Origin: Jiangella alba
GTDB taxonomy: Bacteria; Actinomycetota; Actinomycetes; Jiangellales; Jiangellaceae
Direction: 5' to 3'
NCBI RefSeq assembly: GCF_900106035.1
Contig: NZ_FNUC01000004.1
Location: 434,001-498,000, forward strand
DNA: 64,000 nt
Part shown: positions 49,793 through 58,234 of the stretch, in pieces
How positions within the stretch are numbered: the stretch's first letter is position 1
Layout of the letters: the number at the start of each line of letters is the position of its first letter
Notes under the pieces: model-generated
What the model saw: the letters and a program-made list of their open reading frames with translations, nothing else
Database searches by the model: none
Told to the model about the DNA's origin: nothing
Position numbers and translations under genes: made by a program

Positions 49793-51001
49793 GTGACCGC
49801 CGTACGCGCGGAAGGACTGTTCAAGGTCTTCGGCCGAGGCGCCGACGACGCCGTTCAGCGGCTCAGGGACGGCGCGAGCCGTGCCGACGTCGTCGCGCAG
49901 GGGGCGACCCCGGCGGTGATCGACGCGAGCTTCGAGGTGCAGCCGGGCGAGATCTTCGTCGTGATGGGGCTGTCCGGATCGGGCAAGTCCACGCTGATCA
50001 GAATGCTCAACGGCCTGTGGGAGCCCACGGCCGGCCATGTCTACGTCGACGGTGTCGACATCTCCGGCATCGACGCGGGCGAGCTGCGCCGGGTGCGGCA
50101 GCAGAAGATCAGCATGGTCTTCCAGCACTTCGCGCTGCTCCCGCACCGGACCGTCGCCGAGAACGCGGCATACGCGCTGGACATCCAGGGCGTGCCGAAG
50201 GACGAGCGGCGCGCCAAGGCCGCCGAGGCGCTGGAGCTGGTCGGGCTGCGCGGCTGGGAGGACCGCTACCCGGCCCAGCTGTCCGGCGGCATGCAGCAGC
50301 GGGTCGGACTGGCCCGCGCGCTCACCGCCGGCAGCGACATCATGCTGATGGACGAGGCGTTCTCCGCCCTCGACCCGCTGATCCGGCGCGAGATGCAGGA
50401 CCAGCTGCTGGAGCTGCAGGCCAGCCTCGGCAAGACGGTGGTGTTCATCACGCACGACCTCAACGAGGCCATGCGCCTGGGCGATCGCATCGCGGTCATG
50501 CGCGACGGCCGCATCGTGCAGGTCGGGACGGCGGAGGAGGTGCTGCGCGACCCCGCGAACGACTACGTCGCGCAGTTCGTCGCCGACGTCGACCGCACCC
50601 GCGTGCTCACCGCGTCCAGCGTCATGGTGCCGGCCCAGCTCGAGGTCAACATCTCGGCCGGGCCGCGGGTGGCGCTGCACGGCATGCGCGACAAGCAGCT
50701 CAGCGCGGCGTTCGTCGTCGCCCGGGACCGCAAGCTGCGCGGCGTCGTCCGTGACGACGACGTGGTGGCGGCGGTGAACCGGGGCGACAGTACGCTCGAG
50801 TCGATCATCGTGTCCGACGTCGCCTCCGTGCACCCCGACACCGTGCTGGCCGAGCTGTTCGCGCCGTCCGCGGAGTCGGTGCTGCCGCTGGCGGTGGTCG
50901 GCGACGACGGCCGGCTGCTGGGCGTCATCCCACGGGTGACGCTGCTGACCGCGATGGCCAGCGTCGCGGAGGCGCTGCCCGAGGCGGAGGTGGTCCGATG
51001 A
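49793..51001 (+). CDS. proV: Glycine betaine/proline ABC importer ATPase
   Basis: A 402-residue OpuAA/ProV-like ATPase. Walker A GLSGSGKST, Q-loop VFQHFALLPHRTV, signature LSGGMQQRVGLARAL, Walker B IMLMDEAFSALDPL and switch His FITHDLNEAMRLGD. The C-terminal 120 residues form tandem CBS-like domains (AAFVVARDRKLRGVVRDDDV and LPLAVVGDDGRLLGVIPRVT), which sense ionic strength in the family. GTG 49793 follows GGGGAGG; the frame is open earlier but without homology. Stop overlaps the permease start (ATGA). Confidence 0.92.
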   Translation: MTAVRAEGLFKVFGRGADDAVQRLRDGASRADVVAQGATPAVIDASFEVQPGEIFVVMGLSGSGKSTLIRMLNGLWEPTAGHVYVDGVDISGIDAGELRRVRQQKISMVFQHFALLPHRTVAENAAYALDIQGVPKDERRAKAAEALELVGLRGWEDRYPAQLSGGMQQRVGLARALTAGSDIMLMDEAFSALDPLIRREMQDQLLELQASLGKTVVFITHDLNEAMRLGDRIAVMRDGRIVQVGTAEEVLRDPANDYVAQFVADVDRTRVLTASSVMVPAQLEVNISAGPRVALHGMRDKQLSAAFVVARDRKLRGVVRDDDVVAAVNRGDSTLESIIVSDVASVHPDTVLAELFAPSAESVLPLAVVGDDGRLLGVIPRVTLLTAMASVAEALPEAEVVR

Positions 51002-51873
51002 GCGACAGCTTCGACCCGCTGGACCCGCGGTTGCGGGTCGGCACCTGGGTCTCCGACGCGTTCGACTGGTTCACCGACACCTTCCAGCCGGTGCTCGACT
51101 TCGTCGACACCGTGCTCGACGGCGCGTACTCCGCCGTCACCGACGTGCTGAGCGCACCGCCGTTCCTGGTGATGATCGTGCTGTTCGCCGCGCTCGGCTG
51201 GGCGGTGCGCTCGTGGAAGTTCGCCGTCTTCACTGTGGTCGGGTTCTACCTGATCGCGGCGATGGACAAGTGGGACGGCGCCATGCAGACGCTCGCGCTG
51301 GTGCTGGTGGCCGCGTTCATCGGGAGCGCCCTGGCCGTGCCGCTGGGCATCTGGGCGGCCCGCTCGCCGACGGTGAGCAACCTGCTGCGACCGGTGCTCG
51401 ACTTCATGCAGACGATGCCGGCGATGGTCTACCTGATCCCGACGCTGGGCGCGTTCGGCATCGGCGTCGTCCCCGGCATGATCTCGACCATCGTGTTCGC
51501 GATGCCGCCCGGCGTCCGGTTCACCGAGCTGGCCATCCGCCAGGTCGACACCGAGGTCGTCGAGGCCGGGCAGGCGTTCGGGTCGTCGCCGATGCGCATC
51601 CTGCGGCAGATCCAGCTGCCGCTCGCGCTGCCGACGATCATGGCCGGGATCAACCAGGTGATCATGCTGTCGCTGTCGATGGTGGTCCTCGCCGCCATGG
51701 TCGGCGCGGCCGGCCTGGGCCTGGACGTCGTGGCCGGCCTGTCGTCCCTGAACGTGGCTCGCGGCGTGGAGGCCGGTCTGGCCGTCGTCGTGCTCGCCAT
51801 CTATCTGGACCGTGTGGTGTCGGCGCTGGCCGACCGCGCTCCAGTCGTCCGGGCGTCGAGAGTGCGCGCCTGA
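50998..51873 (+). CDS. proW: Glycine betaine/proline ABC importer permease
   Basis: A 291-residue membrane protein of the OpuAB/ProW type. A long N-terminal soluble stretch (DSFDPLDPRLRVGTWVSDAF) precedes about six to seven hydrophobic helices, including PPFLVMIVLFAALGWAV and MVYLIPTLGAFGIGVVPGMI. The coupling loop is VVEAGQAFGSSPMRILRQIQ. It overlaps the ATPase gene by ATGA and is followed after 63 nt by the binding-protein gene, completing one importer for a compatible solute. Confidence 0.92.
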   Translation: MSDSFDPLDPRLRVGTWVSDAFDWFTDTFQPVLDFVDTVLDGAYSAVTDVLSAPPFLVMIVLFAALGWAVRSWKFAVFTVVGFYLIAAMDKWDGAMQTLALVLVAAFIGSALAVPLGIWAARSPTVSNLLRPVLDFMQTMPAMVYLIPTLGAFGIGVVPGMISTIVFAMPPGVRFTELAIRQVDTEVVEAGQAFGSSPMRILRQIQLPLALPTIMAGINQVIMLSLSMVVLAAMVGAAGLGLDVVAGLSSLNVARGVEAGLAVVVLAIYLDRVVSALADRAPVVRASRVRA

Positions 51874-51936
51874 ACGTCGCTTCACGAGTAGGTCCTCGAA
51901 CCCAGAGTGCCTGGTAGCCGAATCAAGAGGAGAATC

Positions 51937-52956
51937 ATGCGCAAGTCCACCCTCACCCTCGTGGCCGGCCTGGCCGCGAGCGGTCTCGTCCTCGCCGGTT
52001 GCGGCGACGACGACAACGGCGGCGGGTCCGCCGACGGCGGCGGCTCCGGCGACGGTGCCGGCGCCGACGTGCAGACCATCGGCGACGTCGACAGCGGCAG
52101 CTGCGACCCCGCCGAGGGCGACGCCGAGATCCCCGACGCCGAGGGCACCGGCGACGACGAGACGTCGCTGACCATCGGCGTCTTCACCGGCTGGGACGAG
52201 AACTACGTCGTCGCCGAGCTGGCGAAGGTCGCCCTGGAGGAGCAGGGCTACACCGTCGAGTTCGAAGAGCTCGAGGCCGGCCCGGCCTACACCGGCGTCG
52301 CCGACGGCGACATCGACGTCATCATGGACGCCTGGCTGCCGAACACGCACGCCGACTACGTCGAGCAGTTCGGCGACGACCTCGAGGACGGCGGCTGCTG
52401 GTTCGACGAGGGCTTCCTGACCATCGCCGTCAACGCCGACTCCCCGGCGCAGTCGCTGGCGGACCTCGCCGGCGAGGCCGACGCGTACGGCAGCCGGCTG
52501 GTCGGCATCGAGCCCGGCGCCGGGCTGACCAACGCGACGCAGAACGAGGTCATCCCGACCTACGGCCTGGAGGACTGGGAGTTCCCGACCTCCTCGTCGC
52601 CGGCCATGCTCGCCGAGCTGGACAGCGCGATGGCCTCGGGCGACAACATCGCCGTCACCCTGTGGCACCCGCACTGGGCCTACGCGGCGTACGACATCCG
52701 CGACCTGGAGGACCCGGAGGGCTCGCTCGGCGAGGCGGAGCGGCTGTACAGCCTCGGCCGGCCGGGGTTCCACGAGGAGTTCCCGAACGCCGCGCAGCTG
52801 ATCCGCAACCTCTACCTCTCCAACGACCAGCTGCTGGAGATCGAGGACCTCATGGTCGTGCAGAACAACCGTGAGGACAACGCCGGCGCCGTGGCGCAGT
52901 GGCTGGACGCGAACCCGGACTTCGTCGCGAACTGGCGGGCCGGCACGCTGACCTGA
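51937..52956 (+). CDS. proX: Glycine betaine-type substrate-binding lipoprotein
   Basis: A 339-residue OpuAC/ProX-like binding protein. Lipobox LAGC (Cys at about residue 23) is followed by an acidic Gly/Asp linker, then ETSLTIGVFTGWDENYVVAE, YTGVADGDIDVIMDAWLPNT and VTLWHPHWAYAAYDIRDLED, whose Trp/His residues suit an aromatic cage for a quaternary ammonium group. AGAGGAGA precedes ATG 51937. Together with the two genes upstream it imports glycine betaine, choline or a related osmolyte; the exact ligand is inferred. Confidence 0.9.
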   Translation: MRKSTLTLVAGLAASGLVLAGCGDDDNGGGSADGGGSGDGAGADVQTIGDVDSGSCDPAEGDAEIPDAEGTGDDETSLTIGVFTGWDENYVVAELAKVALEEQGYTVEFEELEAGPAYTGVADGDIDVIMDAWLPNTHADYVEQFGDDLEDGGCWFDEGFLTIAVNADSPAQSLADLAGEADAYGSRLVGIEPGAGLTNATQNEVIPTYGLEDWEFPTSSSPAMLAELDSAMASGDNIAVTLWHPHWAYAAYDIRDLEDPEGSLGEAERLYSLGRPGFHEEFPNAAQLIRNLYLSNDQLLEIEDLMVVQNNREDNAGAVAQWLDANPDFVANWRAGTLT

Positions 52957-52970
52957 CCCGACGCCGTCCT

Positions 52971-52999
52971 GGCGGGGCCGCACGCGCTGCGGCCCCGCC
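52971..52999. terminator. Bidirectional terminator between convergent transport genes
   Basis: A perfect 11-bp stem GGCGGGGCCGC (52971-52981) with 52989-52999, loop ACGCGCT. It sits in the 53-nt gap between the rightward binding-protein gene (ends 52956) and the leftward MMPL gene (ends 53010), so it can serve both. Confidence 0.85.
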
Positions 53000-53009
53000 T
53001 GGGACGCGG

Positions 53010-55142
53010 TCAGGAGCCGGTGCCGACCGGCCGGGGTTCCGGCTCGGCCACGGCGACCGGCGACGGCGGGACGCGCAACAGCCGAGCCGCCCAGTCCGGC
53101 AGGTACCAGTTCCACTTCCCGAACAGCGACACCAGCGCCGGCGTCAGCAGCGACCTGATGACGGTCGCGTCCAGCAGGATGCCGAAGCCGAGCCCCGTCG
53201 CCATGACCTTGAGGTCGGTGGCCGGGCTCGCCGCCAGCGCCGCGAACGCCAGGAACAGGATCAGCGCCGCGCTGGTGACCAGCCGCCCCGTCCGCCCGAT
53301 GCCCTGGACGATCGCGAGGTCGGTGTTGCCGGTGGCGTCGTACTCCTCTCTGATCCGGGCCAGGATGAACACCTCGTAGTCCATCGACAGCCCGTACAGG
53401 AACGCGAAGATCAGCAGCGGCACCCAGAACGTGATCGCGCCGGTCTCCGGGATCCCGAACACCGCGTCCGATCCCCAGCCGTACTGCCAGAACAGCACCA
53501 CCAGCCCGTACGCCGCGCCGAGCGAGAGCAGGTTGAGCAGCACCGCCTTCAACGGCAGCAGCAGCGACCGGAACGCCCGCACCAGCAGCACGTACGTGAG
53601 CAACGCGATCAGCGTGAGCATCAGCGGGAAGTTGCCGTACACGGCGTCCATGAAGTCCGACTGCATCGCTCCGACGCCGGACACGCCGATCACGCCGTCG
53701 AGGTCGCCGGCCCGTTCGGACACCCGGTCGACGACGTCGACGCTGGCGGAGTCGACGGTCTCGTGGTCGGGGATGAGCACGACGACGGATTCGCCGTCGC
53801 GGCTGCTGGTGGCGTCCGCCGACACCAGCGCCCGGTCGATGCCGTCGACGCCAGCGAGGTCACTCGCCACCGCGTCCGCGTCGTCCGAGGACACCAGCAC
53901 CTCGATCGGCGTGAGCGTCCCCCGTGGCACGCCGCCGTCGGTGAGCCGGTGCAGGTCCTCGTACGCGGAGCCGTTCTGCGCCAGCGCCTCCGTCGACGCG
54001 AGCCCGATCTTGAGCCCGGAGAACGCCCCGACCAGCGCGAGCAGGACGGCGAGCGAGGCGGCGGCCGCCACCCAGCGGGCCCGGACGACGCGGGTCGCCC
54101 AGCCGGTCCAGGCGCGGCTGGCCGTGTTCTCGCGGCGCACCCGCGGCCAGTCCACCCGCGGGCCGATGCCGCCCAGCAGCGCCGGCGTCAGACTCAGCGT
54201 CGCCGCGACGCTGGCCAGCGGGATCAGCGCACCGCCGATGCCGACGCTGCGCATGAACGGCACCGGCAGCACCAGCAGCGAGATCAGCCCGATCGCCACC
54301 GTGCCGCCGCTGACCAGCACGGCCCGGCCGGCCGTGCCCATCGCCACCACGACGGCGTCGTGGTTGTCGCGGCCGCGGTGGCGCTCCTCCCGCCAGCGGG
54401 TCACCAGCAGCAGCGAGTAGTCGATCGCCACGCCCAGCCCGATCAGCGCGATCAGGAACGTCACCAGCGTGGAGAAGTCGCCGAGGTAGGTCAGCCCGAG
54501 CAGCATCACGAACGTCGCCATGATCGACCCCACCGCCACGACCAGCGGCAGGAACGCCAGCAGCGAGGCGAACACGAACGCCAGCACCGCCAGCGCGCCG
54601 ACCGAGCCGGCCACCACCTCGGCCAGGACGCCCCAGCCCTCCTCCTCCGACCCGACCGCGAGCGCGTCGTAGCCGGTGACGCCGACGGTGCTGCCGGGCG
54701 GCGCCGCCTCCTCCAGCGCGTCGCGGATGCGGTCGGTCGGCAGCGACGTCGCCGTCTCGTCCCACCGCCAGAACAGCAGCGCGTACGCCGTGCTCCCGTC
54801 GTCGGTCACGAACGCGTCGTCGCCGGTGTTGCCGGCGTGCAGCAGCCGCAGGTCCGGCAGCGCCTCGCCCGCGGCGTCGAACGCGGCCGCGTCGCCCTGC
54901 GCCGCCTGCTCGCCGTCCGGGTGGGTGAACGACACCAGGTACGGCGCCTGGTTGCCGCCGTTGCCGAACCGCTCGACGATCCGTTCCGCGGTCTCCGCGC
55001 CCGGCTCGCCGGGCAGCGAGTACTCCGTCGTCAGACGTTCGTTGGCCGGGCCGGCCGCCATCGCGCCCGCCACCACGACCAGTAACCAGAACGCCATGAC
55101 CCATCGGCGATGTGCCAGGACGAACTCAGCCCATCGACGCAT
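53010..55142 (-). CDS. MMPL-family (RND superfamily) membrane transporter
   Basis: A 710-residue transporter with the MMPL layout: TM1 (WVMAFWLLVVVAGAMAAGPA), a large extracellular loop (about 35-165), five TM helices, a central soluble segment, TM7, a second extracellular loop (about 375-500) and five more helices. TM4 contains LIGLGVAIDYSLLLVTRWRE, with the proton-relay Asp-Tyr pair; the matching TM10 carries YGLSMDYEVFILARIREEYD. Such proteins export lipids, siderophores or drugs. It is divergent from an ECF41-like sigma gene, which may control it. Confidence 0.92.
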   Translation of the reverse strand: MRRWAEFVLAHRRWVMAFWLLVVVAGAMAAGPANERLTTEYSLPGEPGAETAERIVERFGNGGNQAPYLVSFTHPDGEQAAQGDAAAFDAAGEALPDLRLLHAGNTGDDAFVTDDGSTAYALLFWRWDETATSLPTDRIRDALEEAAPPGSTVGVTGYDALAVGSEEEGWGVLAEVVAGSVGALAVLAFVFASLLAFLPLVVAVGSIMATFVMLLGLTYLGDFSTLVTFLIALIGLGVAIDYSLLLVTRWREERHRGRDNHDAVVVAMGTAGRAVLVSGGTVAIGLISLLVLPVPFMRSVGIGGALIPLASVAATLSLTPALLGGIGPRVDWPRVRRENTASRAWTGWATRVVRARWVAAAASLAVLLALVGAFSGLKIGLASTEALAQNGSAYEDLHRLTDGGVPRGTLTPIEVLVSSDDADAVASDLAGVDGIDRALVSADATSSRDGESVVVLIPDHETVDSASVDVVDRVSERAGDLDGVIGVSGVGAMQSDFMDAVYGNFPLMLTLIALLTYVLLVRAFRSLLLPLKAVLLNLLSLGAAYGLVVLFWQYGWGSDAVFGIPETGAITFWVPLLIFAFLYGLSMDYEVFILARIREEYDATGNTDLAIVQGIGRTGRLVTSAALILFLAFAALAASPATDLKVMATGLGFGILLDATVIRSLLTPALVSLFGKWNWYLPDWAARLLRVPPSPVAVAEPEPRPVGTGS

Positions 55143-55170
55143 CGTTGCGCACTTCCTTCCAGATCCGGGG

Positions 55171-55197
55171 TGTCACACCTGCCGCCTTTCATTCGTC
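55171..55197 (+). promoter_or_regulatory. ECF41-type promoter (TGTCACA-N16-CGTC)
   Basis: TGTCACA (55171-55177) and CGTC (55194-55197) are separated by exactly 16 nt, which is the signature reported for ECF41 sigma factor promoters. It reads toward the sigma gene starting at 55234, so the gene is probably autoregulated. The transcript would start about 30 nt upstream of the ATG. Confidence 0.8.
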
Positions 55198-55233
55198 AGC
55201 GCACTGACGGACCGCGACGAAGGAATGTGACCG

Positions 55234-56130
55234 ATGAGCGACGACTGGCTGGCACTTCAGTTCGAGGACCACCGCACGCACCTGCGCGCCGTGGCCTACC
55301 GGATGCTCGGCTCGACCACCGAGGCCGACGACGCCGTCCAGGAGTCGTGGCTGCGGGTGGCCCGGGCCGGCACCGCGGGCGTCGACAACCTCGGCGGCTG
55401 GCTGACGACCGTCGTGGCCCGGGTCTGCCTCGACATGCTGCGGTCCCGGACGGCGCGGCGCGAGCAGCCGCTGCCGCGGGACCGGGCCGTGGCCGTCAAC
55501 GGCGCCGACCCGGAGCACGAGGCGCTGCTGGCCGACACCGTCGGGCCGGCGCTGCTGGTGGTGCTGGACACGCTGGCGCCGGCCGAGCGGCTCGCGTTCG
55601 TCCTGCACGACCTGTTCGCCATCCCGTTCGACGAGATCGCGCCGCTGGTCGGCCGGTCCCCGGCGGCTGCGCGGCAGCTGGCCAGCCGGGCCCGGCGGCG
55701 GGTGCAGGGGGCGGAGTCGCGGTCGCCCGCCGCCGACGACGTCAGGCGGCAGCGCACCGTGGTGGACGCCTTCACGGCGGCGTCGCGCCAGGGCGACTTC
55801 GAGGCGCTGCTGGCGGTCCTGGACCCAGAGGTCGTGATGCGCGCCGACGCCGCCGCCGTCGACCTGTCCCTCGCCACGCGCTCCCGTGGCGCGGCGCCGC
55901 TGGCCGACGTGATGCTCGGCCGCCAGGCGGTCGCGGACGTGTTCCTGCACCGGGCCAAGCACACCCGGCGGGCGCTGATCGACGGCGAGGCCGGCCTGGT
56001 GTGGTGGGCGTGCGGCGAGGTCCGCGGCGTCTTCCCGTTCACCGTCGCCGACGGCCGGGTGGTCGAGATCGGGATCGTGATGGACCCGGACCGCGTGCGT
56101 GCGTTCGACATCGAGCTGCTCGCGGACTGA
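55234..56130 (+). CDS. ECF41/SigJ-like sigma factor with C-terminal SnoaL-like domain
   Basis: A 298-residue sigma factor. Region 2 contains LRAVAYRMLGSTTEADDAVQ and ESWLRVARAG; region 4 contains LDTLAPAERLAFVLHDLFAI and PAAARQLASRARRRVQGAES. The C-terminal 120 residues form a SnoaL-like regulatory domain, ending with MDPDRVRAFDIE, a version of the NPDKL block that touches the sigma core. The WLPEP linker typical of ECF41 is absent; the linker reads SPAADDVRRQRTVVDAF. The gene is preceded by an ECF41-type promoter. There is no adjacent CMD-family gene, the usual ECF41 neighbour; instead a divergent MMPL transporter is present. Confidence 0.88.
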   Translation: MSDDWLALQFEDHRTHLRAVAYRMLGSTTEADDAVQESWLRVARAGTAGVDNLGGWLTTVVARVCLDMLRSRTARREQPLPRDRAVAVNGADPEHEALLADTVGPALLVVLDTLAPAERLAFVLHDLFAIPFDEIAPLVGRSPAAARQLASRARRRVQGAESRSPAADDVRRQRTVVDAFTAASRQGDFEALLAVLDPEVVMRADAAAVDLSLATRSRGAAPLADVMLGRQAVADVFLHRAKHTRRALIDGEAGLVWWACGEVRGVFPFTVADGRVVEIGIVMDPDRVRAFDIELLAD

Positions 56131-56157
56131 CGGGCCCGGCGTGAGACGCTGGGCGGC

Positions 56158-57093
56158 GTGCTGACGCCGCCCACGTTCGTCGACGACGCGACGATCAGCC
56201 GGGCCGTCGGCGCGCACTGGCTGCCGGAGGTCGACACACTCGATCACCTGCCGTGGGGGTTCGGCGCGCACCACTGGCGGGCCACCGGCGCCGGCCGGGC
56301 GCTGTTCGTGACGCTGGACCAGCTGGCGCCCCGGCACACGGCGGCGTCGCTGGAGGCCGCCTACCGCGGCGCCGCCGCCCTGGCCGCGTCCGGGCTGGAC
56401 GTCGTCTGCGCGCCGCTGCCGACCCGGTCCGGCCGGTTCACCGCCGACGCCGGGCGCGGCGCGCTCAGCGTCACGCCCTGGCTGGACGGGCGCACCCCGT
56501 CGGAGGACGACGCCGCCGCGCCCGCACACGTCGCCGTCGTGCTGGCCGCGCTGGACGCCCTGCACCGCACCGTCCCGCCGGACGGCCTGCCGGTGTGGGC
56601 GCCGCGGGTCGGTCCCGGCTTCGCCGCGCGGCTGCGGGAGGCGACGCGGTCGCCGTGGACGAGCGGGCCGCTGGCCGAGGAGGCGCGCGGGCTGCTGGCC
56701 GGAAACGCCGCCGCCATCACGGCGTGGACGGCGCGCTACCTGGAGCTGGCCGGCCGGGCGGCGGCCCGGCGGGACCACTGGGTGCCCACGCACGGCGAGC
56801 CGCACCACGCCAACCAGGTCGTGACCGGCGACGGCCTGCGGCTGGTCGACTGGGAGTCGCTGGCCCTCGCCCCGGCCGAGCGCGACCTCGTCGACCTCGC
56901 CGGCCACGCACAGGCCGACCCCGAGATGATCGAGCTGTTCCAACTGGACTGGCGGCTCAGCGAGCTGGACGAGTACGCGCGCTGGTTCGCCGCCCCGCAC
57001 ACCGGCACCGACGACGACCACACCGCCCTCGACGGCCTGCGCGAGGAACTGGCCGACGCGGAAAACCCGTTGCCGGCCCGCCGGCCGAGCTGA
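56158..57093 (+). CDS. Aminoglycoside phosphotransferase (APH)-family kinase
   Basis: A 311-residue kinase-like protein of the APH family. The Brenner-type catalytic loop appears as VPTHGEPHHANQVVTGDG (the catalytic Asp position is Glu, GEPHH), and the metal-binding segment is RLVDWESLALAPAERDLVDL. The N-lobe nucleotide loop is degenerate, and the Lys normally used for ATP binding is hard to place. Substitution of the usual HGD by HGE suggests modified or lost kinase chemistry. It starts at GTG 56158, 27 nt after the sigma gene, and may be cotranscribed with it. Confidence 0.82.
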   Translation: MLTPPTFVDDATISRAVGAHWLPEVDTLDHLPWGFGAHHWRATGAGRALFVTLDQLAPRHTAASLEAAYRGAAALAASGLDVVCAPLPTRSGRFTADAGRGALSVTPWLDGRTPSEDDAAAPAHVAVVLAALDALHRTVPPDGLPVWAPRVGPGFAARLREATRSPWTSGPLAEEARGLLAGNAAAITAWTARYLELAGRAAARRDHWVPTHGEPHHANQVVTGDGLRLVDWESLALAPAERDLVDLAGHAQADPEMIELFQLDWRLSELDEYARWFAAPHTGTDDDHTALDGLREELADAENPLPARRPS

Positions 57094-57129
57094 TGGGGTG
57101 ATCGGCAACCGCGACGAGACGGAGGCCAG

Positions 57130-57657
57130 GTGCTCACGGGAGACCTCGTACGGCTACGCCCGCTGGAGCCCAGCGACGCGGCGGCGCACCACCGCTGGAA
57201 CCACGACCCCGAGGTCATGCAGTGGTTCGCGCACGGCTATCCGGTCAGCGCGGAACGCTTCGCCGGCGAGTACGGCGAGCGGCCGAAGAACTCCTACGAG
57301 CGCGTCGTCCTCGGCATCGAGACCCTCGACGGCGGCCGGCTGACGGGCGTGGTGGCGCTCAGCGGCGCCGAACCCGAAACCGGCGGCGCCGAACTCGACC
57401 TCTACATCGGCGAGAAGGACTGCTGGGGCCGCGGCTACGGCACCGAGGCGACCCGCCTGATCTGCCGCTACGGCTTCGACGCCATGCGCCTGCACCGCAT
57501 CCAGCTGTGGGTGGCCGACGAGAACGCGCCGGCCATCCGCGTCTACCAGAAGCTCGGGTTCGTCGAGGAGGGCCGCGCCCGCGACACCCTGCGCCGCCAC
57601 GGCCGCTGGCACGCCATGGTGCTGATGAGCCTGCTCGAGGGCGAGCTACGGGGCTGA
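57130..57657 (+). CDS. GNAT-family acetyltransferase (RimJ/RimL-like)
   Basis: A 175-residue acetyltransferase of the acetyltransf_3 type. The opening VRLRPLEPSDAAAHHRWNHD is the family hallmark, the acetyl-CoA loop is CWGRGYGTEATRLICRYGFD, and RIQLWVADENAPAIRVYQKL plus GFVEEGRARDTLRRHGRWHA complete motif B. Members acetylate protein N-termini or antibiotics. GGAGG lies 4 nt before GTG 57130. It overlaps the convergent membrane-protein gene by 12 nt. Confidence 0.9.
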   Translation: MLTGDLVRLRPLEPSDAAAHHRWNHDPEVMQWFAHGYPVSAERFAGEYGERPKNSYERVVLGIETLDGGRLTGVVALSGAEPETGGAELDLYIGEKDCWGRGYGTEATRLICRYGFDAMRLHRIQLWVADENAPAIRVYQKLGFVEEGRARDTLRRHGRWHAMVLMSLLEGELRG

Positions 57658-58218
57658 GCGGCCGGCGATGACGGCCGTCAGCGTGACGCTGAGGGCCAGC
57701 ATGTAGGCGGCGAACAGCCAGGAGGCGGGGGCCGGATCGGTGATGGTCAGCAGCGTCACGGTGGCGCCGACACCGACGAGCACGTAGAAGAGCGCGTTCT
57801 CCGTGTGCGGCTCCCGCCACGCCTTCCGGACGGTCGGGGTGGCGGCCGCGGCGTCGGCCGCCACCGCCAGGACCACGGCCCACGACGCGCTGCCGAGCCC
57901 GATCCAGACGACCAGCGCGATCACCGAGACCGCGCCGCAGGCGAGGTCGAACGGCGTGATCGTGGCGCTGCCGTGCCGGCCGGCGAACGACGCCGTCAGG
58001 ACGATGAGCGGCCCGACGCCCGCGGCCAGCGTCAGCACCGCCGGCAGGCCGACCCCCGCGTCGAGCTGGGCGGAGAAGGCGATCAGCGGCGCCGCCGCCC
58101 AGAGCACCCAGGTGACCCGGTTGGGGCTGGCTCGCCCCCGCATCGTCGCGACGGCGTAGCGGAGGCCGCCGATGAGGCCGAGCGCCGCGCTCAGCACCAC
58201 CCAGTTCTGGTCGATCAT
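57646..58218 (-). CDS. Multi-pass membrane protein of unknown function
   Basis: A 190-residue hydrophobic protein with about six membrane segments: WVVLSAALGLIGGLRYAVAT, NRVTWVLWAAAPLIAFSAQL, VGLPAVLTLAAGVGPLIVLT, DLACGAVSVIALVVWIGLGS, ASWAVVLAVAADAAAATPTV and ENALFYVLVGVGATVTLLTI. The repeated half-pattern recalls SemiSWEET/PQ-loop-like or DMT-type small transporters, but I cannot assign a family. ATG 58218 precedes a 16-nt gap to the sugar-kinase stop, so it may be the last gene of the leftward amino-sugar operon. Confidence 0.75.
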   Translation of the reverse strand: MIDQNWVVLSAALGLIGGLRYAVATMRGRASPNRVTWVLWAAAPLIAFSAQLDAGVGLPAVLTLAAGVGPLIVLTASFAGRHGSATITPFDLACGAVSVIALVVWIGLGSASWAVVLAVAADAAAATPTVRKAWREPHTENALFYVLVGVGATVTLLTITDPAPASWLFAAYMLALSVTLTAVIAGRSAP

Positions 58219-58234
58219 CGCGGCCGACGCTACG

